Positions 1 through 12,395 of a DNA stretch of 64,000 nucleotides are shown here, piece after piece; the first letter of the stretch is position 1; each line of letters begins with the position of its first letter. Source of the DNA: Cephalotus follicularis (Eukaryota > Streptophyta > Magnoliopsida > Oxalidales > Cephalotaceae); assembly GCA_001972305.1 (NCBI GenBank), contig BDDD01001479.1:122872-186871 (forward strand), given 5' to 3'. A program made the position numbers and the translations under genes. Below the pieces are notes generated by a model. The model was not told the DNA's origin. It saw nothing but the letters and a program-made list of their open reading frames with translations, and did not search any database.

Positions 1-246
1 CAACTATACAAAAGTAACCCGGCCAGGGCTACATCAAACAGGCACAGTAGCGTCCGCATAGGACTAGTAAACAGTAAGTCCGCAAAGGGACCAACGAACT
101 AGTGGAAATATATATATATATATATATATATGAAAATATATATGCATCAACTATACAAAAGTAACCCGGCCAGGGCTACATCAAACAGGCACAGTAGCGT
201 CCGCATAGGACTAGTAAACAGTAAGTCCGCAAAGGGACCAACGAAC
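1..246. repeat. 99-bp direct duplication around an AT microsatellite
   Basis: A 99-base unit at 1-99 recurs, apparently identical, at 148-246. The two copies are separated by 48 bases that are mostly alternating A and T. The unit itself resembles nothing I recognise and is probably part of the old LTR that surrounds the first gypsy element. The arrangement suggests a recent local duplication, for example by slippage or unequal exchange at the AT tract. Confidence 0.9.
107..143. repeat. AT microsatellite
   Basis: Alternating A/T runs interrupted once by a short GAAA stretch, lying exactly between the two copies of the 99-base duplication. Likely length-variable. Confidence 0.85.
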
Positions 247-350
247 ATGCAGTCAATATGTACAATGCCGCCAACTCCTGGCCCCACGTTGCACTCTCAC
301 TTCGGTTCCATCTCCGGACAACCAAGCAAGTCAACAGTATAGTACAGTGA

Positions 351-355
351 GTTAC
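351..355. repeat. Target-site duplication GTTAC (left) of Ty3-A
   Basis: GTTAC directly precedes the TGTAAC end of the left LTR and recurs at 9477-9481 directly after the TTACA end of the right LTR. This fixes the element's borders to the base. Confidence 0.95.
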
Positions 356-3123
356 TGTAACACCCCCGGACGGCGAGAGTTGTCATAGGTCATAATACAG
401 AAACTATCATAACATAACATATCTGAACATAAACATAACTTATCAGCCAAAAACGTGGCAGTCATAGCATAACGGAAACTTAAAAAACTTAACAATTTCA
501 GAAAACTTAAACATATTCCAGTTCAAAACTAAAGCATATGTATCTTATTGTTCATGACCATTTAAATAGAAAACATAACGGGATCACACTCCTAGGGATC
601 CAAAATATAAGGTAATCATCTCTCGTTCACACATTCCCCCGCTGCTCCTGATAACCTGTCGCATGGAAAAACAAAAACGCGGCTGAGCAAACCTCAGTGC
701 GGATAAGGGAAATAAAACAGTAAACGATAAATTTTAAAAGCAGTAATATTTCAATAAATCTCGTAACAGAAATCTTAAGCAATTAAAAACAATTAAATAT
801 TCGTAAAGTCACATTTGTACTTTCATAAAATCCATATAACTTTTGAAACATTTCAAAACATCATATCACTATTCATAAGTCATACTGAGCCACATACATA
901 TCACATAACATATATTTGGCAAGGGAGGTGCTAATTCCACATGCCCACTAGAATTGAAGTGTACGGCACTACACAAGTCAATTCTCACATATCACATATC
1001 ATATGACATATCATAAACTAGAATTGATTCATACGCCTCTATCAAATAGCGGATCCATAAATCCACCTCTTGGGATTTATTCATAACATTTAGAGACGTC
1101 GTAGACTAATCACACCGCTATAGAAGTGTCATGTCCCCGTGCCAGGACTACGACATGCCTATGGTACGCCCCATAGGTGGGTACAATACTCAGTATTCAA
1201 TCATTTCAAAAATATTGATTTATAAAAATCAATTTAAAAACACATAAATATGCTTTCACAAAACATATTTAAATATTGTTCACAACGGTACCATAACATA
1301 CATTTCATAATCAAAACATCAAATCATTTATTTTTCACTATAAAGCGGTGATCATAACATATCGTAACGCATCGTATCATATGAATAAGGTCGGAAACAT
1401 TCATAAATGTCAAAAACCAGCTTCATTTTCGAAACATGTCAAAACCATAAAGCATTACCAAGTTCATAAACGAAGAAGCATAGCAATAAGTAAAACTGAT
1501 TTATTTTGATAAAATCATATGAGTGTATCAAGGAATGAAATATCCGTACCTTATGAGTTCACAAAAGCACTTACGGATAAATGATTTAAATCAAACTCCC
1601 TTTGAAGCGAAAAAATCTAAAAGACACCCAAAACCATTCATATAAGGGTCTAAGAAACATTAGAGACGTTAAACAGACTCATTACAGTGTTTAGAAAAGA
1701 CCCGGATTGATTCGAAAAACAAACGGAGCAAAACAGTTGAAAACACAAATTTTTCTGGGCAAAAAAGCTGACTGTGACAGAGCATCGGCCGACTGTGGAA
1801 GCTTGGCAGTCGACTAATCGCAAGGGCCAGTCGACTACACAAGACAGACTGCAGGCAGTCGACTGTCACATAGATCGAGTCGACTGTGCATAACAAGGCA
1901 GTCGACTTATTCATAGGGCAGTCGACTACACAATCCAATCCAGCAGACTGTCCACAAGAACAGCCGACTGTTCTGGACGACAGAATAGCAGAAATTCGAC
2001 ATATTAATGCAGAAACTAGTTTAAACGAAAATGACATTAAACCAGAGACACAAGAACATAAACATATGACCTTATATGACATTTAGATGACACAGAAACA
2101 CATAATTGACAAGGAAACAGTTAGACAGTGGCTTAACTTCCAAGGAAAGCAAGAACAACATTTAGCAAGTGCATACATATATGTCCAGATTTCTGTCCAT
2201 TATCATTTGCAGACTTTAAGGCCAGATTATGATATGTCTAGAGTGCATAAAACATGTTGACAGACTTACTAACACCATGGCCGAACATGTTTATATGCAG
2301 GAAATCAAAACTTAAAGAACACTAAGAACACTACAACAAAACCAAAAGACAAGTGAAACAAGTCATTACAGTGAGATTACTAACATGCAATGATTATCCA
2401 GAACACAGAAAACATAGCAAGAATACCACAAATTCACTGTTCATACGGCTATTTGCAGGAACAAAGAAAAGAAAAAAAGGGGACACATAAACATCCTTAA
2501 CAACTAAAGGAATTCAACCCATTAGAACAATCAAAGGATTGAAATTATCACTTTAAACTTGAGGAAACGATTTCACAGCAGATTACACAGGCTTCACAAA
2601 GCAGAATCGGCAGTGACACTTACAGAAAAGAGGAAGGCACATATAAAAGGCAATGTCTCTCACCATAAGGAAAAAGGGAGACAAAATCTGACCAAGAAGG
2701 AAGAAGAGAGGATTTCAGGAAATGATAAAGGAAAAAGGAGATTGCACCGTGTGAAGTTGATGAGGGGAGGGAGAGGATTACGGGAAAGAGAGGGAGAAAA
2801 GGAAAGAAAAGAAAAAGAAAGAAAAGAAAATAAGGAAAAAGAAAAGAATTAAAAGAAATGTAATAAAATAAAAGAAAAGAAAAGAAAAGAAAAGGTTTTA
2901 AAAATAATTGTTTTAGTAAAATAAAATTTTGAATTAGGTAAAATAAAAACCCAAACCCAACATTGCATTATCACAACCAAAATTTAGGCTGGTATCGGTC
3001 AGTCCAAATCACATAGGCCCAAAACATAGGGCAACCGGACTTTAAAATTAACAAAATTAAAAAGCTCGAAATCAAATACATAAAAAGTCCGTAAAAACAC
3101 TTACGAACAAGCAGGGTATTACA
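356..3123 (-). repeat. 3' LTR of Ty3-A
   Basis: About 2.77 kb, TGTAACACCCCCGG at the left edge and GGGTATTACA at the right. It matches 7892-9476 and the solo LTR 9648-12395. Notable contents: a conserved stem-loop block near 640-710, a run of AGTCGACT motifs at 1780-1960, and an extreme purine-rich stretch at 2540-2895 that is pyrimidine-rich on the element's own strand. Open frames here (for example around 1669-2086 and 2559-2852) are low-complexity by-products, not genes. Confidence 0.94.
1780..1960. promoter_or_regulatory. Phased AGTCGACT motif array in Ty3-A LTR
   Basis: GTCGAC occurs at 1809, 1830, 1858, 1879, 1901 and 1921, so most steps are 20-22 bases, close to two helical turns. GCCGACTGT variants lie on both sides. 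The palindromic core is perfect in most copies. A regulatory role is inferred from position and phasing only. Confidence 0.5.
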
Positions 3124-3142
3124 TCCACCCCCCCTTAAAAAG
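3124..3142 (-). other. Polypurine tract of Ty3-A
   Basis: On the minus strand the bases just inside the 3' LTR read as an A/G run containing seven consecutive G, the usual plus-strand primer of LTR elements. It abuts the LTR edge at 3123. Confidence 0.85.
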
Positions 3143-3176
3143 GATTTCGTCCCGAAATCACAAGCATAAACATACC

Positions 3177-6100
3177 TCAAGAAAACAAGTGCGGATAACG
3201 CTCCCGAATATGATCCTGCAACTCCCAAGTAGCCTCACGTTCGTGATAATTCTTCCACAGCACTTTTACAAAAGAAACGGTCTTGCTACGTGTCACCTGT
3301 TCCTGTCGATCAAGAATAGCCTCGGCCTCCTTGTCACGAGATAGATCTTCCCGAATACTGCCCAACGGATAGTGAACCACATGTAGGGGATGATACTGAT
3401 AACCTCTCAGCAAAGACACGTGGAACACGTTATGGACATGTGCGAACTGCGGAGGCAAAGGTAACCGATAAGCAACTGCGCCTACCTTCTCCAGAACTTC
3501 GAAAGGCTCGATAAACCGCGGACTCAACTTTCCCTTCAGCCCAAAATGTCGGACTCCTTTGCAAGGTGAAACTTTCAAGAACACATGTTCACCTACCTTG
3601 AACTCCAAGTCCCTTCGATGTCCGTCCGCATAACTTTTCTGTCGAGATTGAGCTGCTTTAAATCTCTCCCTTGCTATTGCCACTTTCTCTGTAGTGATCC
3701 GCACTAGCTCGAGTCCCTCGATAACTCGCTCTCCAACTTCATCCCAACATGTCGGAGCTCGACACTTTCTCCCATACAGAGCCTCAAACGCAGCTATACC
3801 GATACTAGCGTGCCAACTGTTATTGTAGGCAAACTCCACCAAGCTCAAATACTCATCCCAGTTTCCAGTCCACTCCAACGCACAAGACCTCAACATATCC
3901 TCTAAGGTCTGGATGGTCCTCTCAGTCTGCCCATCAGTCTGTGGATGGAAAGCTGTACTGTAACTGAGCCTAGTACCCCAAGCTTTCTGAAACCCTTTCC
4001 AAAACCGTGAAGTGAAACGAGGATCCCTATCCGAAACAACAGATACCGGAGTCCCATGTAGTCTCCCTATCTCCTGCTGAAACACCTCAGCCAAACGATT
4101 GACAGAGAAGTCTTCTCAGATAGCCAAGAAGTGAGCCGATTTCATCAATCGATCCACTACTACCCAGATAGCATCGTTCCTTCTGAAAGTTCTCGGTAAA
4201 CCCGTCACAAAGTCCATCGATATACTTTCCCATTTCCACACTGGAACTTCCAAGGGCTGTAACAAACCACTAGCACGTTGGTGCTCAATCTTTACCTGCT
4301 AACAGATCAAACACCTCCCAACATACTCTGCTACATCCCTTTTCATTCCATTCCACCAGAAGTTCTTCTTCAAGTCTCTATAAATTTTCGTAGAACCTGG
4401 ATGTATAGAAAATGGAGAACTGTGTGCCTCTGATAAAACAGCATCTCTGATAGAAGAATCTGCCGGAACACACAACCGATTACCCAGCCATATCACACCA
4501 TGCTCATCCATACGAAACTCTGATTGCTTACCCTTTTCAACATTTTGGACTAAGGCCCAAAGTTCACCATCGTCACTCTGAGCTGTCTTAATCTGAGATA
4601 TAAGAGTAGGCTCTACATTCATTGCAGCAATACAACCTTCAGAACCCCGAACATACAGATGTAAATCCATCCGCTCCATATCAGCTATCAACTGTGGCTG
4701 AGTAAGCAAAGCCGCTACACTCCCAGAACTCTTCCGACTAAGAGCATCAGCTACCACATTTGCTTTACCATGATGGTAGTGAATATTCAGATCATAGTCT
4801 TTCAGAAGTTCCAACCACCTTCTTTGACGCATGTTCAACTCCTTCTGCGTAAAGATGTACTTGAGACTCTTATGATCGGTAAAGACGGCACAAGTTTCTC
4901 CGTACAAGTAGTGCCTCCAGATCTTCAACGCAAAGTCTACTGCCGCCAACTCAAGATCATGTGTAGGATAGTTTACCTCATAAGGCTTCAACTGTCTTGA
5001 AGCATAAGCTATCACATGACCGTACTGCATCAAAACACACCCCAAACCCTTTTTAGAAGCATCGCTGTAAATCTGGTATCCACACGACACACATGGTAAA
5101 CGAACGATCGGTGCTGATACAAGACCACTCTTCAGTTTCTCGAAACTTGCTTCACGGTCTTCATTCCATTCAAACTTAGCTCCTTTCCTCATAAGCTGAG
5201 TTAGTGGTAAGGCTATAGAGGAAAAACCTTCCACAAACCGCCTATAGTATCCAGCCAAGCCCAAAAAGCTCCTAACCTCCGTCACTGTGGTAGGTCTCGG
5301 CCATTTAGTAATAGCCTCAACTTTGGCAGGATCCACACTAATCCCTTCAGCTGTAACCACATAACCCAAAAACGCCACCTGTTCCAACAAGAACTCACAC
5401 TTTGAAAACTTCGCGTATAACTGATTCTTCTTCAGAATACCCAGCACAATACGAAGCTGTTCTTCATGTTCTCCTTTCGACTTGGAATACACGAGGATGT
5501 CATCTATGAATACAATCAAAAACTGATCCAAGTACTCATGAAACACCCTATTCATCAGATCCATGGAAACTGCCGGTGCATTAGTGTGTCCGAAAGGCAT
5601 CACAAAAAACTCATAATGCCAATACCGAGTACGGAAAGCAGTTTTAGGCACATCTTCATCCTTTATCCGAAGCTGATGATATCCCGATCTCAAATCGATC
5701 TTAGAGAAATACCGAGCACCCTACATTTGATCAAACAAGTCATCAATCCTAGGTAGCGGGTATTTATTCCGAACAGTAATCCGATTCAACTCTCTGTAGT
5801 CTATGCATAGCCTCATAGACCTGTCTTTCTTCTTCACAAAAAGAACCGGAACACCCCACGGCGAAACACTAGGCCGAATGAAACCTCGATCCAACAGCTC
5901 TTGCAATTGTTCTTTGAATTCTTGTAGTTCCAATGGTCCCATCCTGTAAGGTGCCTTAGATAAAGGTGCCGCTCCAGGAATGAGTTCGATTGTAAACTCC
6001 ACTTCCCGTTGCGGTGGCAAACCCGGTAACTCCTCCGGAAACACATCAGAAAATTCTCTAACCACAGGATAGTCTTCAAGGTGAGGCTCAACCTTTGAGA

Positions 6101-6640
6101 CATCCTTTACAACAGCTAAGAAACCTTCAGCGCCCTTAGCCACCAATTTCTGAGCCTTCAGAGCAGATATAACCTTCACTTCTTTTCTTGGTCGTGAACC
6201 CTGATAAATAAAATCAGGTCTATTCACGTCCCCAAACAGAACCCTCTGAGCGTAGCAATCAATCGTAGCCCGATGACGATCCAACCAGTTCATACCCAGA
6301 ATCATATCGAAGTCATACATATCGATAGGAAGTAGATCCGCATCTCGAATATGATCATCGAAAACAAGAGGACAAGCATAAAAACACTCAGATATCACAA
6401 CAGAAGAACCCGTAGGGGTCGAAAGAACCAAAGCTGGATCAAGCAACTGTGACGACATCCCAAGATGCCGAACAAAAGACCTCGCTACAACCGAGTGGGT
6501 CAAACCAGTATCATACAAAACATAAGCCCTACGGTTACCAACAGAAATAAAACCCGAGATAGTACCTGGTGCATGAGCAGCCTGCTGAGTCGTGATAGCA
6601 AAGACACGACCTCCCACATTGCGTTGTCCATGATTTGCAT
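3177..6640 (-). pseudogene. pol region of Ty3-A (protease, RT, RNase H, integrase, chromodomain-like)
   Basis: Polyprotein region for replication and insertion of the element. Seen in order on the minus strand: an aspartic protease with D-T-G near 6510; reverse transcriptase from about 6020, with the [17 protein letters not shown] block and the catalytic F-I-D-D near 5505; RNase H starting at [10 protein letters not shown] near 5070; the integrase zinc-binding H-H-C-C region near 4400-4300; the integrase core with SDRDPRFTSRFW and HPQTDGQTERTIQTLED near 4040-3890; and a C-terminal WKNYHEREATWE stretch near 3240, the chromodomain-like end typical of plant chromoviruses. The region is interrupted several times and is treated as a fossil. 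Confidence 0.93.
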
Positions 6641-7721
6641 TGTTCCCCTTCCTTTCCTTCGCATGAGGGTCAGGACAATCCTTCACGAAATGCCCTTTTT
6701 GACCACATACAAAACAGGCCCCGATAGCCTTGTAGCACACTCCCACTGGATGTTGTCTACCGCAAACATCACACTTGGCAATCTGGACATTCGCAGCTCC
6801 CTGTGTCTGCCTTTGATCATTACCGGGCTTTTCCTGTCCCCGGTTATCAGTCCTCTCTCCCCACTTGCCATTTCTATTCTTATTATTCTGTCCAGAACAT
6901 TGCCCTTGAGAATCTCCTCTGTTTCTCTTCCTGTCACTTTCCTGACGAGCTGCTTGGAAATCTAACCTTTCAAGTTCTATGTTCTTTGCCGCATTTGCCA
7001 CTTCAGAAACATCAGAAAACCTGGTGTTGATCAGTTTACCCCGGAGCTGATAGTGTAACTTCCACTTGAACTTTTATGCCTGCTCCAGTGCTGTCTCCGC
7101 TGCGGACCCAGCAAAACCAGCAAGCCTAGTGAAACGGGTCAGAAACTCTGTGATCGACTCTCCATCCTTTTGTCTTGTATTGATGAACTCCCTGGCATAA
7201 GCCTCCTTATCAGCAGCGAGAAAGTACTGCTGATAAAAGACTTCGTAAAACTCAGACCAGGTCAAAGTCTCCGCATGGTTACCACCCTTAGCCAAATCAA
7301 CAGCCTTCCACCATTTCTGAGCATCACCCTCCAGCTTTTAAATAGCTAACTTAACCTTTTGCTCGTCACTACAACCAATAACATTGAAGATCTTGTCCAT
7401 ATGAGAAATCCAGTGCTTAGCCTCCACAGGAGTCACGGTTGAGCTGAAAGACTGCGGTCTCTGCTTCTGGAACCGCTCAAGCCAGATATAGGTAGGTGTG
7501 TCAGTCTTGTCCCCAGCTTATCTTCCCAAGTGAACATCAGCTGGAGCATCCTCCTCAGCAACCGGCTCCCTACGGCCTTGTTCCTGATTCTGCTGACTCA
7601 TCACGCGTCGTACCTCTTGAGCGACTGCCTGACGCACTAACTCCTCCAAAGACGGCTCATTTCTAGCTTTCTGAGCCTCAACGGGTGTAGTCCTCCGTGC
7701 AACGTTCCTTGTACGTGCCAT
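6640..7721 (-). pseudogene. gag region of Ty3-A
   Basis: Capsid/nucleocapsid region. The likely start at 7721 (MARTRNVARR) lies 155 bases inside the primer site. A retrotransposon-gag block with WSEFYEVFYQQYF and ESITEFLTRFTRLA lies near 7270-7150, followed by an R/N/Q-rich linker and a CCHC zinc knuckle ([14 protein letters not shown]) near 6715-6674, preceded by a second Cys-rich motif [13 protein letters not shown]. The family normally makes gag and pol as one long frame. It is broken here. No extra open frame lies between primer site and gag, unlike the Ty3-B family. Confidence 0.9.
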
Positions 7722-7875
7722 CTATGAAAAGGCACTCAAAACATAAAACATCACAAGGAACAAAAACCGAAGCAGAAAACATATCATAAAATAATAACTG
7801 AAACAGCCTAACCCAGTGTCTACCCAATCTCACAGGTCAAACCTAGTTAGGTCTTCTAAGGAAACAAAACCTATT

Positions 7876-7886
7876 CTCTGATACCA
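7876..7886 (-). other. Primer-binding site, initiator Met tRNA type (Ty3-A)
   Basis: Minus-strand TGGTATCAGAG, complementary to the 3' end of plant initiator methionine tRNA, lies five bases inside the 5' LTR. Confidence 0.9.
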
Positions 7887-7891
7887 CAATC

Positions 7892-9476
7892 TGTAACAAC
7901 CCCGGACGACGGGAGTCATCACAGGTCATAATACAGAAACTATCATATCATAACATATTTGAACATAAACATAACTTATTAGCCAAAAATGTGGCGGTCA
8001 TAGCATAACGGAAACTTAAAAAACTTAGCAATTTCAGAAAACTTAAACATATTCCTGTTCAAAGCTAAAACATATGCATCTTATTGTTCATGACCATTCA
8101 AATAGAAAACATAACGGGATCACACTCCTAGGGATCCAAAATATAAGGTAATCATCTCTCGTTCACACATTCCCCCGCTGCTCCTGATAACCTGCCACAT
8201 GGAAAAACAAAAACGCGGCTGAGCAAACCTCAGTACGGATAAGGGAAATAAAACAGTAAACGATAAATTTGAAAAGCAGTAAGATTTCAATAAATCTCGT
8301 AACAGAAATCCTAAGCAATTAAAAACAATTAAATATTTGTAAAGTCACATTTGTACTTTCATAAAATCCATATAACTTTCGAAACATTTCAAAACATCAT
8401 ATCACTATTAATAAGTCATACTGAGCCACATACATATCACATAACATATATTTGGTAAGGGAGGCGCTAATTCCACATGCGCACTAGAATTGAAGTGTAC
8501 GACACTACACAAGTCAATTCTCACATATCACATATCATATCACATATCATATACTAGAATCGATTCATACGCCTCTATCAAAAGGCGAATCCATAAATCC
8601 ACCTCATGGGATTTATTCATAACATTTAGAGACGCCGTAGACTAATCACACCGCTATGGAAGTGTCATGTCCCCGTGCCAGGCCTACGACATGCCTATGG
8701 TACGCTCCATAGGTGGGTACAATACTCAGTATTCAATCATTTCGAAAACATTGATTTATAAAAATCAATTTAAGAACACATAAATATGCTTTCACAAAAC
8801 ATATTTAAATATTGTTCACAACGGTATCATAACATACATTTCATAGTCAAAACATCAACTCGTTTATTTTTTACTATAAAGAGGTGATCATAACATATCG
8901 TAACGCATCGTATCATATGAAGAAGGTCGGAAACATTCATAAATGTCAAAAACCAACTTCATTTTTGAAACATGTCAAAACCATAAAGCATTACCAAGTT
9001 CATAAACGAAGAAGCATAGCAATAAGCAAAACTGATTTATTTTGATAAAATCATATGAGTGTATCAAGGAATGAAGTATCCGTACCTTATGAGTTCACAA
9101 AAGCACTTATGGATAGATGATTTAAATCAAACTCCCTTTGAAGCGAAACAATCTAAAAGACACCCAAAACCATTCATATAAGGGTCTAAGAAACATTAGA
9201 GACGTTAAACAGACTCATTACAGTGTTTAGAAAAGACCCGGATTGAGGTTTTAAAAATAATTGTTTTAGTAAAATAAAATTTTGAATTAGGTAAAATAAA
9301 AACCCAAACCCAACATTGCATTATCACAACCAAAATTTAGACTGGTATCGGTCAGCCCAAATCACATAGGCCCAAAACATAGGGAAACCGAACTTTAAAA
9401 TCAACAAAATTAAATAGCTCGAAATCAAATACATAAAAAGTCCGTAAAAACACTTACTAACTAGCAGGGTATTACA
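7892..9476 (-). repeat. 5' LTR of Ty3-A (shorter copy)
   Basis: About 1.59 kb with the same ends as 356-3123 but roughly 1.2 kb shorter. It retains the conserved stem-loop block (ctgag at 8219, ctcag at 8229) but not the AGTCGACT array or purine tract of its partner. GTTAC follows at 9477-9481. Confidence 0.93.
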
Positions 9477-9647
9477 GTTACCCAGCCAACTACTGGCCCC
9501 TGGGTCAACCCTGCCACTTGTCATCGCTGGCAGTCCCTGCCACGCAACTAGTACAACGTAAACACAACCACAACCTAGCACAAAGCAGCCACAGTAAACA
9601 GTGCAGTAACAGTTCAAGTCATTTTACAAAATGATCGCTTGATCAGT

Positions 9648-12395
9648 TGTAACACCCCCGGACGACGGGAGTCGTCACAGGTCAAAATACATAACCTAAC
9701 ATAACATATCTGAACATAAACATAACTTATCGGCCAAAAATATGGCGGTCATAGCATAACTGAAAACTTAAAAACTTAACAATTTTCGAAAACTTAAACT
9801 TATTCCAGTTCAAAACTAAAACATATGTGTCTTATTGCTCATGGCCATTTAGACAGAAAACATAATGGGATCACATTCCTAGGGATCCAAAATATAGGGT
9901 AGTCATCTCTCGTTCACACATTCCTCCGCTGCTCCTGATAACCTGCCGCATGGAAAACAAAAACACGGCTGAGCAAACCTCAGTACGGATAAGGAAAGAA
10001 AAAGCAATAAACGATAATTTTAAAAGCAGTAAGATTTCAATAAAATTCATAACAGAAATATTAAGCAATTAAAAACAATTACATATTTGTAAAGTCACAT
10101 TTGTACTTTCATAAAATCCATATAACTTTCGAAACATTTACGAAACATTTCAAAACATCTTATCACGATTCATAAGTCATACTGAGCCACATACGTATCA
10201 CATAACATATATTTTGGTAAGGGAGGCACTAATTCTACATCCCACTAGAATTGAAGTGTACAGCACTACACAAGTCAATTCTCACATATCACATATCATA
10301 TCATATATCATATACTAGAATCGATTCATACGCCTCTATCACATAGCGAATCCATAAATCCGCCTCATGGGATTTATTCATAACATTCAGAGACGCCGTA
10401 GACTAATCACATCGCTACGGAAGTGTCATGTCCCCATGCCAGGCGTACGACATGCCTATGGTACGCCCCATAGGTGGGTACAATACTCAGTATTCAATCA
10501 TTTAGAAAACATTGATTTATCAAAATCAATTTAAAAACACATAAATATGCTTTCACCAAACATATTTTCAAATCATTCACAAACGATATCATATCATACA
10601 TTTCATAGTCAAAACATGAACTCATTTATGTTTCTCTATAAAGAGGCGATCATTTCATAACATATCGTAACATATCGGATCATATAAATAAAGTCGGAAA
10701 CATTTAAATGCATAAAATGTCAAAAAGCAATTTTATTTTTTGAAACATACCATAAAACATAACCAAGTTTATAAAACGAGGAAACAAAACTGATTTTTAG
10801 TTCGATAAACCAGATAGCCAAAGAAACGATAGAAATCCGTACCTTTTTGCTTTCACAAAACTCTTACGAAAAGATTGTTCACTCAACTCCCTTTCAAGCA
10901 CAACAATCTAAAAGCCACCCATAACCATTCATATAAGGGCCTAAGAAACATCAAAGACATTAACAAACTTATAACAGTGTTTCGAAAAGACCTAGATTGA
11001 TTCAAGGAACAAACGAATCAAAACATAAATTTTTCTGGGCAAAACAGCCGACTGTTATAGAGCACCAGTCGACTGGGGAAGCTTGGCAGTCGACCAATCA
11101 CAAGGGCCATCCGACTACATAAGACAGACAGTAGGCAATTGACTAGTTCATAGATCCAGTCGACTACACAACCCAAGACAGTCGACTATTTTCATATGAC
11201 AGTCGACTACTCATCCAATCCAGTCGACTGTCCACGAGAACAGCCGACTGTTATGGACGACAGAGTAGCAGCAACATGACATTTTTATGCAGAAACCGGT
11301 TCAATTGATTACAACATTAACCCAGAGACACAACGACATAAACATATGACATAGTATGGCATTTAGATGATGCAGAAACACATAATTGACATAGGAATAT
11401 CTGGACAGTGGCTTAACTTCAAGAGAAAGGAAGAAAAGTATTTAACATGTGCATACATATATGTCTAGATTCTTGTCCGTTATCATTTGCAGACTTTTAA
11501 AACCAGTTTGTGACAAGTCTAGGTATACAAAACATGCTGACAAACTTACTAACATCATGACAGAACATATATACACAGGAAATCAAAACTTAAAGGACAT
11601 TAAGAACAAAACCAAAGACAAAGCGAAACAAATCATCACAGTGAATTTACTAACCTGCAATGATTGTCCAGAACACAAAAAACACAGCAAGAACACCACA
11701 ATTTTACTGGTTAAACAGCTGTGAAGAAGGGAAGCCAAAGAGAACCAAAAACAAGGAGATACATAACTATGCTTATCAAACTAGAAGAATTCAACCCAAT
11801 GGAACAACCAAAGGATTGAGATTACCTCTTCAAACTTGAGGAAACGATTTCACAACAAATTACACAAGCTTCACAGTGCAACTTTGGCAGTGGCACTTGA
11901 CAGAAAAGTGAGACACATTTAGTCACTCTCCAAAAGGAAAAGAGAAGACAAAATCTGCCCAAGAAGGAAGAAAAGAGGATTTCAGGGAAGGAGAAAGGAA
12001 ACAAAGATTGTTGCCGTGTGACATTGATGAAGGGAGGGAGAGATTACGGGAAAAGGGAGGAAGAAATAGGAAAGAAATAAGAAAAAGAAGGAGAAAAAAG
12101 AATAAAGGAATTAAATAATTAAAATAAAAGAAATAAAGGAATTAAGAAATTTTAAAATAAAATAAAAGTAATTTGTTTTAATAAAATAAGTTGGATTATA
12201 GTAAAATAAAATAAAAACCCAAACCCAACATTGCATTATCACATCCAAAATTCAGGCTGGTATCAGTCAGCCCAAATCACATAGGCCCAAAACAAAAAGG
12301 GCAACCGAACTTCAAAATTAAACAAAATTAAAAAGCCTGAAAACAAGCACAAAAAAAAGTCCGTAAAAAGACATACGAACCAGCAGGGTATTACA
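9648..12395 (-). mobile_element. Solo LTR of the Ty3-A family
   Basis: A 2.75-kb LTR closely matching 356-3123, flanked by the 5-base duplication TCAGT at 9643-9647 and 12396-12400, with no internal region. This is the product expected when two LTRs of one element recombine. It carries the stem-loop block near 9950-9990, the AGTCGACT array (GTCGAC at 11068, 11089, 11159, 11181, 11202, 11223) and a purine-rich tract at 12000-12190. Orientation is inferred from the match to the LTRs of Ty3-A. Confidence 0.95.

Larger units (their letters stand above)
356..9476 (-). mobile_element. Ty3/gypsy chromovirus, Tekay/Del-like (copy Ty3-A), broken
   Basis: A full-span element with two LTRs (356-3123 and 7892-9476), TGTAAC...TTACA ends and a 5-base target duplication GTTAC at 351-355 and 9477-9481. 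Read on the minus strand the order is 5' LTR, primer site, gag, protease, reverse transcriptase, RNase H, integrase with chromodomain-like end, polypurine tract, 3' LTR. That order and the long LTRs fit the Tekay/Del lineage of plant chromoviruses. The coding region is broken in about five places, so it is not autonomous. The LTRs differ by roughly 5 percent where I compared them, suggesting about 2 million years, and they are unequal in length. Confidence 0.93.

Noticed and set aside
2559-2852. 97-residue Lys/Glu/Arg-rich open frame
   Set aside because: Low-complexity product of the purine-rich LTR tract; it runs against the element's sense.
4770-6965. Plus-strand open frames inside the minus-strand pol and gag of Ty3-A
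   Set aside because: They are shadows of the opposite-strand polyprotein, which has the recognisable RT, RNase H and zinc-knuckle motifs.
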